From Odiellus spinosus (Eukaryota > Arthropoda > Arachnida > Opiliones > Phalangiidae), in NCBI GenBank assembly GCA_963920705.1, contig OY987228.1, positions 2,434,159-2,498,158 of the forward strand: a DNA stretch of 64,000 nt, given 5' to 3'. This document shows positions 10,347 to 20,600 of the stretch, piece by piece (the stretch's first letter is position 1; every line of letters begins with the position of its first letter). Both the position numbers and the translations under genes were made by a program. The notes beneath the pieces are model-generated. The model had not been told where the DNA came from, did not search any database, and worked only from the letters and a program-made list of their open reading frames with translations.

Positions 10347-10942
10347 AACGAATGATTTTGGTTCCGGAAACGACAATCTTGTCCGATCCCGAGAAAGAAA
10401 CTAATCAACTTGACCTAGAAATGTCAAAAATATTACGGGATAAAACTTTCTCCAGCGAACAAAAATTACGTTTATATTCGGATGTTTTCCAAAAATACAT
10501 CAATATGAAAAGCCTGATCGAACCCCCCTTCGTTAACGTGAAAAATCTACCAACGCCGACCCCGCCAGCTAGTATCCCTACGCCACCCGCAACGTTACAA
10601 TCAATGCCTTGGTTAACTCCTAACAACGCTACCATGTTTACTCCGACGCAACATTCGACACCGGTGGCGCTGGTATCTACTCCCTCGATAACTTCTCAAA
10701 CTCCTAAACGCTCAACGCAACAGTCAGTCCAAACTCAGCCGGCGTCTCTTAGCCAACTCGCGCAAGCATTAAGTACTCTTATAGCCAAGCAACCGAAAGC
10801 CACCCCGCCGAGACAAAGTACGGCCGAAAGATTGAAGGAAAAACAGCGCAGATACGCCCGGGAAACTCTCGATAAATCGAACGAAGAAAATCAAGAGCGT
10901 ATGACCTTAAGAAAGAAAACTGGAAGAAGATGGGACTTGTGA
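10343..10942 (+). CDS. Polinton Pro/Thr/Gln-rich protein of unknown function
   Basis: 199 codons. N-terminal 65 residues look folded and helical (LDLEMSKILRDKTFSSEQK... LYSDVFQKYINM), followed by about 90 residues of Pro/Thr/Ser/Gln-rich linker and a basic helical tail (RLKEKQRRYARETLD... RKKTGRRW). The N-terminal helical pair followed by a disordered tail recurs in genes next to the core protein in adintovirus-like elements, but no function is known to me. Overlaps its neighbours on both sides. Confidence 0.6.
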   Translation: MKRMILVPETTILSDPEKETNQLDLEMSKILRDKTFSSEQKLRLYSDVFQKYINMKSLIEPPFVNVKNLPTPTPPASIPTPPATLQSMPWLTPNNATMFTPTQHSTPVALVSTPSITSQTPKRSTQQSVQTQPASLSQLAQALSTLIAKQPKATPPRQSTAERLKEKQRRYARETLDKSNEENQERMTLRKKTGRRWDL

Positions 10943-11307
10943 AGACAACCGGTCGCTTTCTTCTCTGCCTTGGCGTTATATTAGGACTTCCGTTATTATT
11001 TCTTTTGACAGTTTGCGTGTTAATCGCGCTAATACCTGTTTTGATTATTTGTTTAATATATTCGAAGATTAAACACCGGAATTCCGTCGAGTGCGAATGT
11101 TCCTTATTTATATGTCTATATTTTCAAGATAACCCGATTCATAGGTGTTTTTATTTTATTTATGCAATTTGTTATCTGTTTATAGTAAATACATATTTAA
11201 TTTTAATAAATATATTAAGTTTAAGTATCTTCGAAGCACTCGGCAGTTTCTTTCTCGCTTTCGCGTTTCACGGCGCTTTCAATTCACCCCAACACTTATA
11301 CTTGTAA
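10930..11307 (+). CDS. Polinton small membrane protein
   Basis: 125 codons with very hydrophobic segments at about residues 9-45 (one long or two short spans) and 70-115, separated by a short charged loop KIKHRNSVECE. It overlaps the end of the preceding gene by 13 bases and is the last gene of the rightward block. A polyadenylation-type AATAAA lies at about 11346, in the 45-base gap to the converging block. Unknown role. Confidence 0.55.
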   Translation: MGLVKTTGRFLLCLGVILGLPLLFLLTVCVLIALIPVLIICLIYSKIKHRNSVECECSLFICLYFQDNPIHRCFYFIYAICYLFIVNTYLILINILSLSIFEALGSFFLAFAFHGAFNSPQHLYL

Positions 11308-11352
11308 AAAACATGTTAAGATGTTTAAATCTGTAAACACTCTTTAATAAAA

Positions 11353-11832
11353 TTATTCGATACAAGAACCGTTTTCGTGATTCATTAAATGCATACACAT
11401 ATTTAACATTATATTAATATCATTATACGTTTTATCTCTCAAGTTATACATTTCATTTAGGATATTTTTGAAAGACAGACCGGCGCATAAACCGGTTAAA
11501 ACAAAAATCACGTGACCTCCACAGGTGAACGACGCTTTTGGCTGTAACGACGTAGCGTTGTATTTCCACTTGGTGGTATATCTAGATAAATCCAATCCGT
11601 AATAACTCGGTTCTTTTCCGAAAGAGCAAAAGAAATGGCCGACATCGTTTCGATCCACAAAAACGCCTACCCAATGTAGACCGCTTTCGGAGGCAGGTTC
11701 CGAATTAATCACGAAACAATAGGGTTTAAAGTCAGGTTTCTCGGGTAAGATATCTTGGGGAAACACACCGACAAAAAAGGGTCGCGTTCGGGTATAGCAT
11801 TGTAGAAAAGACGTTAATTCTTCGGTATTCAT
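11353..11832 (-). CDS. Polinton adenain-like cysteine protease
   Basis: 159 codons; peptidase C5 (adenain) family, which matures capsid proteins. The family pattern is visible: GLHWVGVFVD with His53, then FCSFG, Gln97 in the SLQPKASF segment, and Cys104 in CGGHVIFVL. Length is a little shorter than adenovirus protease (about 204 aa). Last gene of the leftward block; its start overlaps the integrase stop by four bases. Confidence 0.88.
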   Translation of the reverse strand: MNTEELTSFLQCYTRTRPFFVGVFPQDILPEKPDFKPYCFVINSEPASESGLHWVGVFVDRNDVGHFFCSFGKEPSYYGLDLSRYTTKWKYNATSLQPKASFTCGGHVIFVLTGLCAGLSFKNILNEMYNLRDKTYNDINIMLNMCMHLMNHENGSCIE

Positions 11833-12755
11833 ACTTTTTGAACTTCGGGCTCGTAGAACGCACCTCTTATAACCTCACCAGTTCCATCCTCAATGACGTA
11901 AGCGGGTGGATCGCGATAGAGGACTTTCCTTATAACGAAGATCTCGTCCGTCCAGTAACCCGTATATCCTTTCCCAAAAATGCCTTTATCCGCCGAAATT
12001 CGAACTCGATCTCCCGGACGTAATTTGGGCTTCTTAACTTTCTTTTTCTTTTTCATGTATAACCGTTTCCAGACTAAATGCTCGTTATCAATATTCACAT
12101 CCTTCGGCGCCATTTTAATCGTCGAATGTTTCGCTTTATTGTACCCTTCCACCACTTTTTGCAAATGTTTCACGTAATTCGAATCGTTATTTTTAGTCAT
12201 TAATCTAAATATTCGATTTTTTAAAGTTCTATTAAAGCGTTCGATCATACTACATTTCAAAGTGCCGTAGCTAGGGTACCAGTGAATACCTTTTCTCTTT
12301 AAGTACGCCTGAACCGGTTTATTAATAAACTCGCTACCTTCGTCCGTATTAAAACGCGAAGGGGTCCGTTGTTTAAAAATGGATTCCAGGGCTCTAATCA
12401 TTTCAGACCCGTTTTTGGTTTTTAACGGTCGGGCCCAGGCGTATCTCGATAACAAATCGATTATCGTTAAAACGTATCGATATTTATTATTCCGCTTAAC
12501 TAGTTTAGGTAGGTCAATTAAATCTCCTTGGAATACTTCATCCATCTGCGTGACGTAGATTTGATTCCTAGGGAAGTTTTTACGTCTGTTTCTGTGTTTC
12601 GTATAGGCGGGTTGCGTTACTAACCAGTCTTGCACATCTTGTTTCGAGACTTTCGGGTTCGCCTCTCCTAGTTTTTTCGGGGAACCTAGACTAGCGGCGT
12701 GTTGGGGATCGTAATACACTCGGCTTAATTTTTGAGCTACTCGTTTCCCCACCAT
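11829..12755 (-). CDS. Polinton retroviral-type integrase
   Basis: 308 codons. N-terminal helical region, then the RVE catalytic core: Asp78 in QGDLIDL, the second Asp in FNTDEGSEF (about residue 137), Glu in MIERFNRTLK (about residue 172). The C-terminal segment KLRPGDRVRIS ... GYWTDEIFVI is an SH3/chromo-like DNA-binding tail typical of Polinton integrases. The frame is open end to end. Together with polymerase B it defines the Polinton class. The (minus-strand) ATG at 12755 is preceded by an AT-rich spacer. Confidence 0.92.
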   Translation of the reverse strand: MVGKRVAQKLSRVYYDPQHAASLGSPKKLGEANPKVSKQDVQDWLVTQPAYTKHRNRRKNFPRNQIYVTQMDEVFQGDLIDLPKLVKRNNKYRYVLTIIDLLSRYAWARPLKTKNGSEMIRALESIFKQRTPSRFNTDEGSEFINKPVQAYLKRKGIHWYPSYGTLKCSMIERFNRTLKNRIFRLMTKNNDSNYVKHLQKVVEGYNKAKHSTIKMAPKDVNIDNEHLVWKRLYMKKKKKVKKPKLRPGDRVRISADKGIFGKGYTGYWTDEIFVIRKVLYRDPPAYVIEDGTGEVIRGAFYEPEVQKV

Positions 12756-12791
12756 CGTAATAAGAATAACAATTATTTCAAAATTTTTTAT

Positions 12792-13508
12792 TTAAATATC
12801 GTACATAATTTCGTATTTCAAGTCGGTCGTATCTTTAGTGATGTCCAAGAACAATCGCTCCAAATCCTCCTCGGATTCGTCGTGCGTGATTTTAAAATTG
12901 GTTACGATAGATTCCATATTTAACATCTGAATAGCGCTAGCGATATTTTTTTCCATTCTTTCATCAAATTCCAGCGCGGTGTTTGTCGGGCAAGAACTAT
13001 CGTGGGCTAATTTCTCGTTACAGGCTTGATTAAAGCATCCCTCGGTGATATTATACATCTTCTTAATCACTTCTCGAAGAATCAGGTTTTTGAAGAGTTT
13101 TTTAATCGTAATTTTGGTTCGCGAGACTTCATCCAAGCTGGTTTTCAATTGTTTCAGGCGTTTCCAAGTCGATTTCTTGAAGGAGAAGCCGTTCGAGGTC
13201 GAGAACCAAGTCTGGTAAAAGGTAGAATATTTCGAGGAATCTCGATTATAGCGCCGAATGTCTATAAATTTGACACCATCCGGTGACGCTATTCCTTCAA
13301 TTTGATATTTATCCGGTAACCAGCATTGAAAACGATGTAGCGCGTCTTCGAAAAAGGCTTCAATGTCGTTTTCCCATAACCAGATGCTATCCCAAACGTT
13401 TTGATTAATCGTTACGCTACTCTTAGTATCGTTCCGCCGAATAAAAAGACCCGAGTCGTTTATCCCGATAGTTTGTTTTTCGGAGAGGCAATATTCGTGC
13501 TCCTGCAT
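12792..13508 (-). CDS. Polinton PC4-like (ssDNA-binding) candidate protein
   Basis: 238 codons. A segment near residues 80-130 reads VKFIDIRRYN ... GFSFKKSTWKRLKQL, which has the layout of the PC4 transcriptional coactivator fold (IDIR, then GISL, then W..L). Upstream, SVTINQNVWDSIWLWENDI looks like a partner helix and strand. PC4-like proteins bind single-stranded or melted DNA in replication or late transcription. The assignment rests on a weak pattern; the C-terminal half (helical, with a few Cys) is unassigned. Confidence 0.5.
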   Translation of the reverse strand: MQEHEYCLSEKQTIGINDSGLFIRRNDTKSSVTINQNVWDSIWLWENDIEAFFEDALHRFQCWLPDKYQIEGIASPDGVKFIDIRRYNRDSSKYSTFYQTWFSTSNGFSFKKSTWKRLKQLKTSLDEVSRTKITIKKLFKNLILREVIKKMYNITEGCFNQACNEKLAHDSSCPTNTALEFDERMEKNIASAIQMLNMESIVTNFKITHDESEEDLERLFLDITKDTTDLKYEIMYDI

Positions 13509-13700
13509 GGTGTACGGTTAGGTTGATTTTGATACGGTTTTCGCGCTTTCTTTCCCTCTTATATCTCGTTTAAAGATTTTCTCAGCGCGTCAAAGTTCCA
13601 TCGAGACGAAACGAAGGCTACGGTTCTAACATTATCGCGGACTGTTATAACCAAATTCAAATCTTTGCGGCGCGCGAGGTAAATATAGTCGTCCATCCTC

Positions 13701-15044
13701 TTACTCCAGCTTGTAAAGAATGTTTCGATCTTTCGTGATTAATATTTGGTTCTCGAATTCGGCTTGGATTATACACGTCATTGAGAAGGTTAATGGAGTT
13801 TTATATTTAATGGTTAAGCGTACGCTACCGCTCTGCGACAAAGAAATATGTTCACACCCGGCTTTTTCCTCCACAGTAGTATCCACCAAAAAGAAAGTAT
13901 TGCCTTTAGCGTAATCTTCGTACGTAATATCATTTCCTTTATTTTTTCCGTAAGTATCCGTGGCCGTAAATAAACTCATGTATTCGCGCGTCCATTGTTT
14001 GTTATCAAACTTGGGTTGAAAAGCTTGGTCGGGGTAGTTTTTATTCCCTACCGATAAGTATAATTGCGAAATACCCAAATGCTTAAAATCAAAGGGGTTC
14101 TCGTTTAAGGCGCCGTTGAAACCTGTTGTTTTTACGAACGATATTGTAACTCTATTCGGGACACGCCCCAAGAATAAATTTTCTTTTACCGTGTCGCTAT
14201 TTCCGCTTTCGATATTAAAGTATTTTACTACCGTTTGATTGATAGGATAGACGCAGTTGGCTTTTTCCAAAACCATGGCGTGCGCTAACATAATATCGGG
14301 ATTAATTTTTACTTTCCAAACATAGAGAGAAGCGTCGGTAATTATAAATTTATAATTAACAATAGCCGGCGCAGCCGCACCTTGCGCCGCAGCTGCTGGT
14401 ATAGAGACAATCGGGAAACTATTCGAAGAGCGGATAAATTTATATTTCATGTCAACGTTATTAATCAAAAATTTATTCATTTTACAGACGTCAAAGGGGG
14501 GCACCCCAATCATTACGATTGTTCGAGAATTATCGGTTCTATGCTTTCGGTGCTTCATACCCGTATTATCGTCGCTAAATATTTCATCGCCTGTCAAGAA
14601 TTTATCTTTGTAATACATTTGTAGCCGCAATTGGGTTTTTTTCGCGTCTTCTCCGTAACTTAAATGCGCCGTCGTATAAGCCGAGTAAGGGAAAACAGTG
14701 TTCAAGGACTGAACGGGGGTATCATTAAACGAGACTTCCCCTTGAGAAAAGAGGGCCCATTGCGTTAGATTAACGGGGCCTACTTTGGGGGTGGCCGCCG
14801 AAATATCCTCCCACGAGCCGTTGGCATTTTGCTGTACCATTTTAGCTTCAATTTTAAATTTGGTTTTTGTTAAATCAGTATAGTTTCCGTCATTACCCGG
14901 TATAAAAAACTCCAGCGGACCTCCATCAGTGATCGTATTAATAGTTTTAAACTCTACATCGTTACTTCCTACGATATTGTAATTACTAAGGGGTTCAGAG
15001 AACAAATCTAATTCCGACATCATTCCTTCCATCGTGAAGATCAA
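13701..15044 (-). CDS. Polinton major capsid protein (double jelly-roll, hexon-like)
   Basis: 447 codons, open throughout. The N-terminus SELDLFSEPLSNYNIVGSND and the following FFIPGNDGNYTDLTKTKF match the adintovirus/Polinton capsid pattern (an N-terminal segment, then an IPG turn before a Y-DL strand). Length is typical for the family. Several in-frame Met codons lie in the first nine residues. It is preceded in the block by penton-like and pVI-like genes, the usual morphogenesis set. Confidence 0.88.
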   Translation of the reverse strand: MIFTMEGMMSELDLFSEPLSNYNIVGSNDVEFKTINTITDGGPLEFFIPGNDGNYTDLTKTKFKIEAKMVQQNANGSWEDISAATPKVGPVNLTQWALFSQGEVSFNDTPVQSLNTVFPYSAYTTAHLSYGEDAKKTQLRLQMYYKDKFLTGDEIFSDDNTGMKHRKHRTDNSRTIVMIGVPPFDVCKMNKFLINNVDMKYKFIRSSNSFPIVSIPAAAAQGAAAPAIVNYKFIITDASLYVWKVKINPDIMLAHAMVLEKANCVYPINQTVVKYFNIESGNSDTVKENLFLGRVPNRVTISFVKTTGFNGALNENPFDFKHLGISQLYLSVGNKNYPDQAFQPKFDNKQWTREYMSLFTATDTYGKNKGNDITYEDYAKGNTFFLVDTTVEEKAGCEHISLSQSGSVRLTIKYKTPLTFSMTCIIQAEFENQILITKDRNILYKLE

Positions 15045-15075
15045 CTGGAAGCTTAATCAACTAACACTCTTCTTT

Positions 15076-15447
15076 TCAATATAAAAAATCTGTTTTCCTT
15101 CTTTTAATCTTTTTCTTCCGGCCGATTCTCTTTCGTTTACCGCTGCCATACTGCGCTACTTTATCACCCGCTTTGTGTAATAAATTAGAGCCGGCGAGTC
15201 TCAGATTTCTCTGGAATGAAGTTTTAGGATCCTGACCCGCTTGGATATCCCCGAACATACGGGTGCCTATACCCAACGCTTCTTTCCCCACCGCTTTAAC
15301 AGCCGGTTTAAAAATTGGTGTAATGAAACGAACTAGGCTTTTAAATATCGATCCTATTCCGTGCCCCCGTTGGAAGACGGGACCTTGAAAACCGCCGCCG
15401 GCTTGTTGGGCGTAGTAGGAATAATACGGATTTTTTCCCCCTGACAT
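15076..15447 (-). CDS. Polinton pVI-like membrane-active or core protein
   Basis: 123 codons: a Gly/Tyr-rich N-terminus (GGKNPYYSYYAQQAGGGF), then FQRGHGIGSIFKSLVRF and a Pro/Lys/Ala amphipathic stretch, and a very basic tail (GKRKRIGRKKKIKRRK). The layout, a G-G-F plus QRG-G-G motif followed by an amphipathic helix and basic tail, is that of the small protein next to the capsid gene in adintoviruses, often compared with adenovirus pVI or pX. It sits between penton-like and capsid genes. Confidence 0.6.
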   Translation of the reverse strand: MSGGKNPYYSYYAQQAGGGFQGPVFQRGHGIGSIFKSLVRFITPIFKPAVKAVGKEALGIGTRMFGDIQAGQDPKTSFQRNLRLAGSNLLHKAGDKVAQYGSGKRKRIGRKKKIKRRKTDFLY

Positions 15448-16754
15448 TATCTTTTTTTTCGAAAATGTAAAATAACAACCGTTTTTCCCAGATTTAATGG
15501 TATTTTCGCTTCGGAATCTGTAGTGATGTTAATATCAATCACGTTAAAATTAGAGACGCGTAGCGGGTAGTAATTTATCGGATTACAAATTATATTATGA
15601 GGTATATTATCCTTATTGTTTTCTGGTCGACTAATTTTTCGAATTAAGCCAACCCAAGCGTCACCTATCAACTGCGGATAGATGAGGTTAGTATGAATAA
15701 ATAAACTCATGACCCCCCTATTTATATCAGCCACGTATTGACCATCTGTATTATTAACTAGATACTTATCAATGAGATTTTCGTCGAAACCTAACATCTT
15801 TCCTAACCCTGGGTTGTCTTCACTAAATTTAACGGAAAAAATATCCAAATATTCTCTTTGCTCGGGCGTTAATTCAACATCCGGGATGTTATTGAGTCCT
15901 ACACCGCATTTAAGCTTCACGGTTCCGTTTTTATTATGTTTAAACGCAAAGTAAGGGCGAATTCGAATCGGTAAACAACGTAGCATTTCGTCTAAAACCG
16001 CTTCTATACTTTCGTACGAACCGCGCGTTAAAGAATACGTTTTAGTTTCAATTATTATCGTATCTTTACTCGTATCTATTTTAGGCAACGCATCATCCAA
16101 TTTCACTTTATATCTAATCTGGATAGGAGGAATCTTTCTTAGATATATTTCTTTAACTTTGCGATCTACGGCTCTAAATGTATAGACTCGTCTACCAGTC
16201 AACCACCCATTAGTCTGATCAGGTGGTACGCCTAATACATCGGCATACTGATGCGGGAATTTAATAGCTACATCACTGTCACTCGTTCTAATAGTAAATT
16301 GTTTACCCTGCAATGAGGGTATTAAAAAAAAAATTTACTTTGTCTTGCGAACCACTTTTTTCTTCACCCTTAATTAGAGTATCTAACAATCGATAGTAGA
16401 TATGCATATCATCATGTTTCTCACGCTTAATCAAACCCCCTTTCTTCACATCCATTGAAGCGAATTTATATTCATAATGCGGGTCAGCGTACCTAACCGT
16501 AAATTCATTATACCGATCCGTAATGTTATCCCATTTCGACGGCATAGTTATTTCCGATACCCCCGCCTCCCATCCCATTTCGACGGCATAGTTATTTCCG
16601 ATACCCCCGCCTCCCATTTACCATCTTCTAAATCTAATGTCGATGCTAATTGCGTTTTATAACTAGTTTTTGTATTATCAGGATAAATATGCATAGACGC
16701 GTTACTTGGTAATGTAATCGTAAAATTATCCTCGCTCGGTGATAACATGGACAT
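15447..16754 (-). pseudogene. Polinton minor capsid (penton-like) protein (broken)
   Basis: The region begins on the minus strand with MSMLSPSEDNFTITLPSNAS and contains a W-E-G-x-S-E-I segment characteristic of the Polinton/adintovirus minor capsid protein. The C-terminal portion (KPNL-type strands, VELTPEQREYLDIFS, KIPLNLGKTVVILHF) is long and open. It forms the pentameric vertex in related particles. First gene of the leftward block, with a TATATATG-like box near 16795. The gene is a fossil with about one or two breaks. Confidence 0.8.
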
Positions 16755-16800
16755 GATTAATCGTCGAATGGTTTACAATGATAAGCGAGGGTTTCATATA

Positions 16801-16912
16801 TAGGTGGTGGGGATTCTCTATCGAGGTCACGGGTGCTTTTAACCTTTACCCTTTGACTTTTTTGACCTTTGACCTTTAACCTTTCACCTTAACCCGTTGC
16901 ATACATCTATTA
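16801..16912. other. short non-coding flank between Polinton and LINE
   Basis: Contains a degenerate (CCTTTGA/CCTTTAA)n run at about 16838-16894. No terminal repeat of the Polinton is visible here, so either the right end is lost or the LINE displaced it. Confidence 0.5.
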
Positions 16913-17653
16913 AACAGGTTTGCTGCACTCGAGGTCCCACTATTACTACTCTCGGTTTCGCCGTCTACGACCACCTCTTCCTCGGTAGAAACCACATCCC
17001 TGGGGACTGGTAGTCCCGTCGTCCCCGCTGTGGCTTCTCAGGGGCCCGTGGCCGCCATCTCTTCCGAAACTACAGTTTCTGTTAAACCGCTCGCCGAAGG
17101 CGTAAACGCAGTCACAGTCGATGATGCGATGGAGGCATCGTCCGAATATACTACGGATGGCGATGATAGCGCCGATTTTGACGCCGACCCGTCCGTGAAG
17201 ATCGTCACGAGGAAGCGGAAAAGCAGTCGGGCAAAACGAAAACTTGATGCCCCAGCTATGCCGGCTCCGGCCCGTCCCGCCCCCCGTGCGAAGAAGCAAC
17301 GTAACATCTCTCGATCCCGATATGCGTACGATCCCGCCACAAACAATTGGGCGGACGCCAAAGGTACGTTTGATGCCGTTTTCCCCCATGACGCTGTCCT
17401 GGCTTTCATTGGGGAGGCGTTAGACGCGCCCCACGACACTATTCCCGCCATATGCTCCCGCTACGCGACCGATGCCGCCTCGGCTACATCTCTTGCTCAA
17501 CAGGTTCTTGTAGTGGCGATGACTGATTCCGCGATTCAGGCCATTGCCAACGACAGCATTCGTCGCAATACGCGAAACTATTACTACCGTCTCGCCGGAG
17601 ATGTCCGCAAGCTTTTTCCGGCCCTCGATGGCACCTCCTCCTCCCCCCTATAG
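16913..17653 (+). pseudogene. LINE ORF1 C-terminal part
   Basis: Open from about 16913 with no clear ATG; ends in TAG at 17651-17653. Thr/Ser-rich, then an acidic patch DGDDSADFDAD, a basic patch VTRKRKSSRAKRK, then a helical C-terminus (NYYYRLAGDVRKLFPALDG) that matches the ORF1 tail of the second LINE copy near 40.2-40.45 kb. ORF1 of this group is an RNA-binding chaperone. The ORF2 ATG follows the stop directly, a possible restart. Confidence 0.7.
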
Positions 17654-20600
17654 ATGATCGTCCACTCCTATTTGCTTTTCTTCGTCATATCATCTCCATT
17701 CATGAACGAATCGATTTTAAGTTTAAACGTGCGCGGTATAGGAACGGGGTTGACCTCGATCCGTTCCCATGATTTCGTGGCTAGGTCCACCCCTTCTATT
17801 GTGTGTTTTCAGGAAACTAATGTTTCTGACGCGTTCTCGCGCTCTTACATATGGACCCAATGGCCGTATGTTTTTTTCCACGCGACTGAACCACTGTATA
17901 GGGGTACGGGGCTGGCGGTCGGCCTTCTTCCCACCCTTAATACCCGCGTAATTTCCACCGAAGCGTTCACGGGTCGATGTATTTATATACACCTCAGTGC
18001 CGGTTCGCTCTCATCGCCTACACCGGTGCATTTATTTAACGTTTACCTCTCAGCAACGGACGATGCCTCGGCTCTGGCGACCCTAGTTTTCATAACGGGG
18101 AAGCTTGAAGCGATTGACCCCTCTCACACGGTTATTTTAACCGGTGATTTCAATTGCTGTCTCCACCCCGATTATGATCGCAAACACTGTCGCGAGACCC
18201 GTTTCGCCCTTAGTGGCGCTTTGCGGACCCTGGTGCTCCGTTTCCAATTGATTGACGCCTATAAAGAACTACACCCTACTAGTCCCACTTTCACGTGGCG
18301 AGCCCGTAATCACGGCAAACTTTTATCCGCCGTCTCGATCGACTTTACTTTCGCGCACCGATCCGGTTGAAGTCTGTTCGCCACGTCGTCAGTCATTTCT
18401 CGGATCATGACGCGGTGATTACAACGTTTTTTAACACTTTTACGATCCCAAAATCGGCCCCATTTTGGAGGCTCAATGTACGGGATTTAGAGGACCCCCA
18501 ATTTTTGACTGCAATGCGTGATTTTATCCGGGAGCTCATCGCCGCCAAGCCTACACACCTTCCCGTGGTTCCTTGGTGGTTCGACGTGGTGAAACCGGAA
18601 ATAAAACGGTTCAGCGTACTTTTTTGGCACCGGCGACGGGTTGCCGACACTCGAGAATTATTAAGTTTAGAGTCTCTGGTCGCGAACTCCGATCCCGACT
18701 CTATCGAGGGAACCACCAACGCAGAGCGCCTGCGCGCGTACCTGTTACGCCAATCGGCTGATTCCCTCGCGCGAGCCCGGGATTCTCATTTCTCGTCAAT
18801 CGACACCCCGTCTTGGGATTTTTACCGTTTGGAAAAACGGGCAGTCGAACGAAACGTTATGCCTGGTCTTTATGACCCCACAGGAGTCTTGATCGACCAA
18901 CCTGATGCCATTAGGGATGTAGTGATAGACTTCTACACCGACCTTTACTCTCCCCCGCAGTCCCTCCGACTGATCAAGCCTACCATGAGTTGACCACCGA
19001 TCTTCCTACCGTAGATCCGACTTTTTCAACCCCCCTCAGTAAACCGTTCGATCTACCCGAAATCACTACCGCCCTTAAACGTCTCTCCCATAACAAAGCG
19101 GGAGGTTTTGACGGCATCCCCGTGGAATTCTACCTCGCTTTCTGGAGTTTTTTAGGCCCCATCCTCCTCACCGCGTTTAACGACATTCAACGTTACCCCA
19201 CCTACTGGCGTCGATTTTCAGGAGAGATTATATCCTTGCTCCCTAAGTCGGGAAATCTCGATTTAGCGAACTGGAGACCCGTTTCGCTTACAAATTGCGA
19301 TTATAAGATCTACGCTCGCGCCTTGGCAAACCGTCTCAATACAGTGATCGGGGACCTAGTACACGAGGCGCAGACTTACTCCATCCCCGGCCGGTGCATT
19401 TACGGCACCCTGTCGACTCTTCGCGACAGCATTGCGTTAGCCAATGATGGCGACGAGCGACTCGCTCTCGTTAACGTGGACTTTCGAAAGGCTTTTGATA
19501 GAGTCGACCAGACTTACCTTTTTACCCTCTTAGCCCGTTACGGTTTTCCGCCTGGGTTTATTCGGCTTCTGCGTGTTATTTACACTGAATCTTTTTTTAG
19601 GGTCAGGGTTAATAAAACGCTCACGTCGGAGATACCCTTTGGACGTGGCATACGACAGGGTTGTCCCCTTTCGGGGCTGCTCTTCGTTTTAACTCTCGAG
19701 CCTCTGCTCTCGTTACTGCGTCGGTCCATACCGCAACGCCTAGGACCCTCCCATCTTAGTTTGGTGGCCGCGGCTTTCGCGGACGATATCACGTCCCTTC
19801 TCCGCACTCTCGAAGAGTTTGATATTCTAGACCACTGTCTACGTACCTACTCCCTAGCCTCGGGGGCTCTGGTCAATTACAATAAATCCTTTGTCCTGTG
19901 GGGCGGTGTCTGGCGGGTTCCCCCCCCCTCCTTTCACCCTTCCCATCCCTTCGCGGACGGACGGTGGCCGGTTCCTCGGTGTTTATCTTGGCAACTCTGC
20001 CGCCTTTGGATTGCGTAATTGGCCCGAGCTCACTGCTCGCTTAGACGGAGTTTTTGGGCGTTCGTCTCGCTACCGGCATTTGTGTTCCCTAACGGGACGC
20101 ATTTTGCTCATAAATCAGCTCTCAGCGTCAATTCTATGGCATAGGCTAAAAGTCCTCACTCCTCCCACACAGGTGGTGAACGAGTGGCAGACCCTCCTAG
20201 TTAATTTCTTATGGACCGGCGTACACTGGGTCCCTTCTCGAGCACTGTACCCTAGACGCCACGAGGGGGGCCTCGGTCTCGTACACATCGCGAGTAAAAT
20301 CGACGCCTTCCGCGTTCATACCCTGTCCGACTATCTATCTCACGTCCCCCCATCACCGACTCGGTCGCTTTTTCAGAAGCACCTTCGGTACGCCAAGCGC
20401 TTTACATCAAATCTACCACCACTAGCCGAATACCGTTTTACTCGGACGCCTTGAAATCATGGTTTAAACTCCCTCTCAAAGTATCCCCGTGTTTTTCGTC
20501 AAAGGAAGATTTTATGGCGCTTCCGCTAATTTTCTCCCCTTTCATACGAACTGTAACGGGTGCTTCGCTAAACCCCGATAACGCTGGTGGACTGCGCGCT

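Larger units (their letters stand above)
3564..16800. mobile_element. Polinton (Maverick, adintovirus-like) fossil
   Basis: A self-synthesising DNA transposon of the Polinton class. Recognised parts: protein-primed polymerase B, FtsK/HerA-type packaging ATPase, adenain-like protease, retroviral-type integrase, double-jelly-roll major capsid protein and penton-like minor capsid protein, plus small core-like proteins and a BIR-domain gene. Genes sit in two converging blocks, rightward 3.57-11.31 kb and leftward 16.75-11.35 kb. I could not find matching terminal inverted repeats. The left end may lie further left (0.9-3.5 kb) and the right end abuts a LINE. It is broken, with about four or five breaks overall; integrase, protease and major capsid frames are open, which suggests a fairly young copy. 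Confidence 0.93.
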
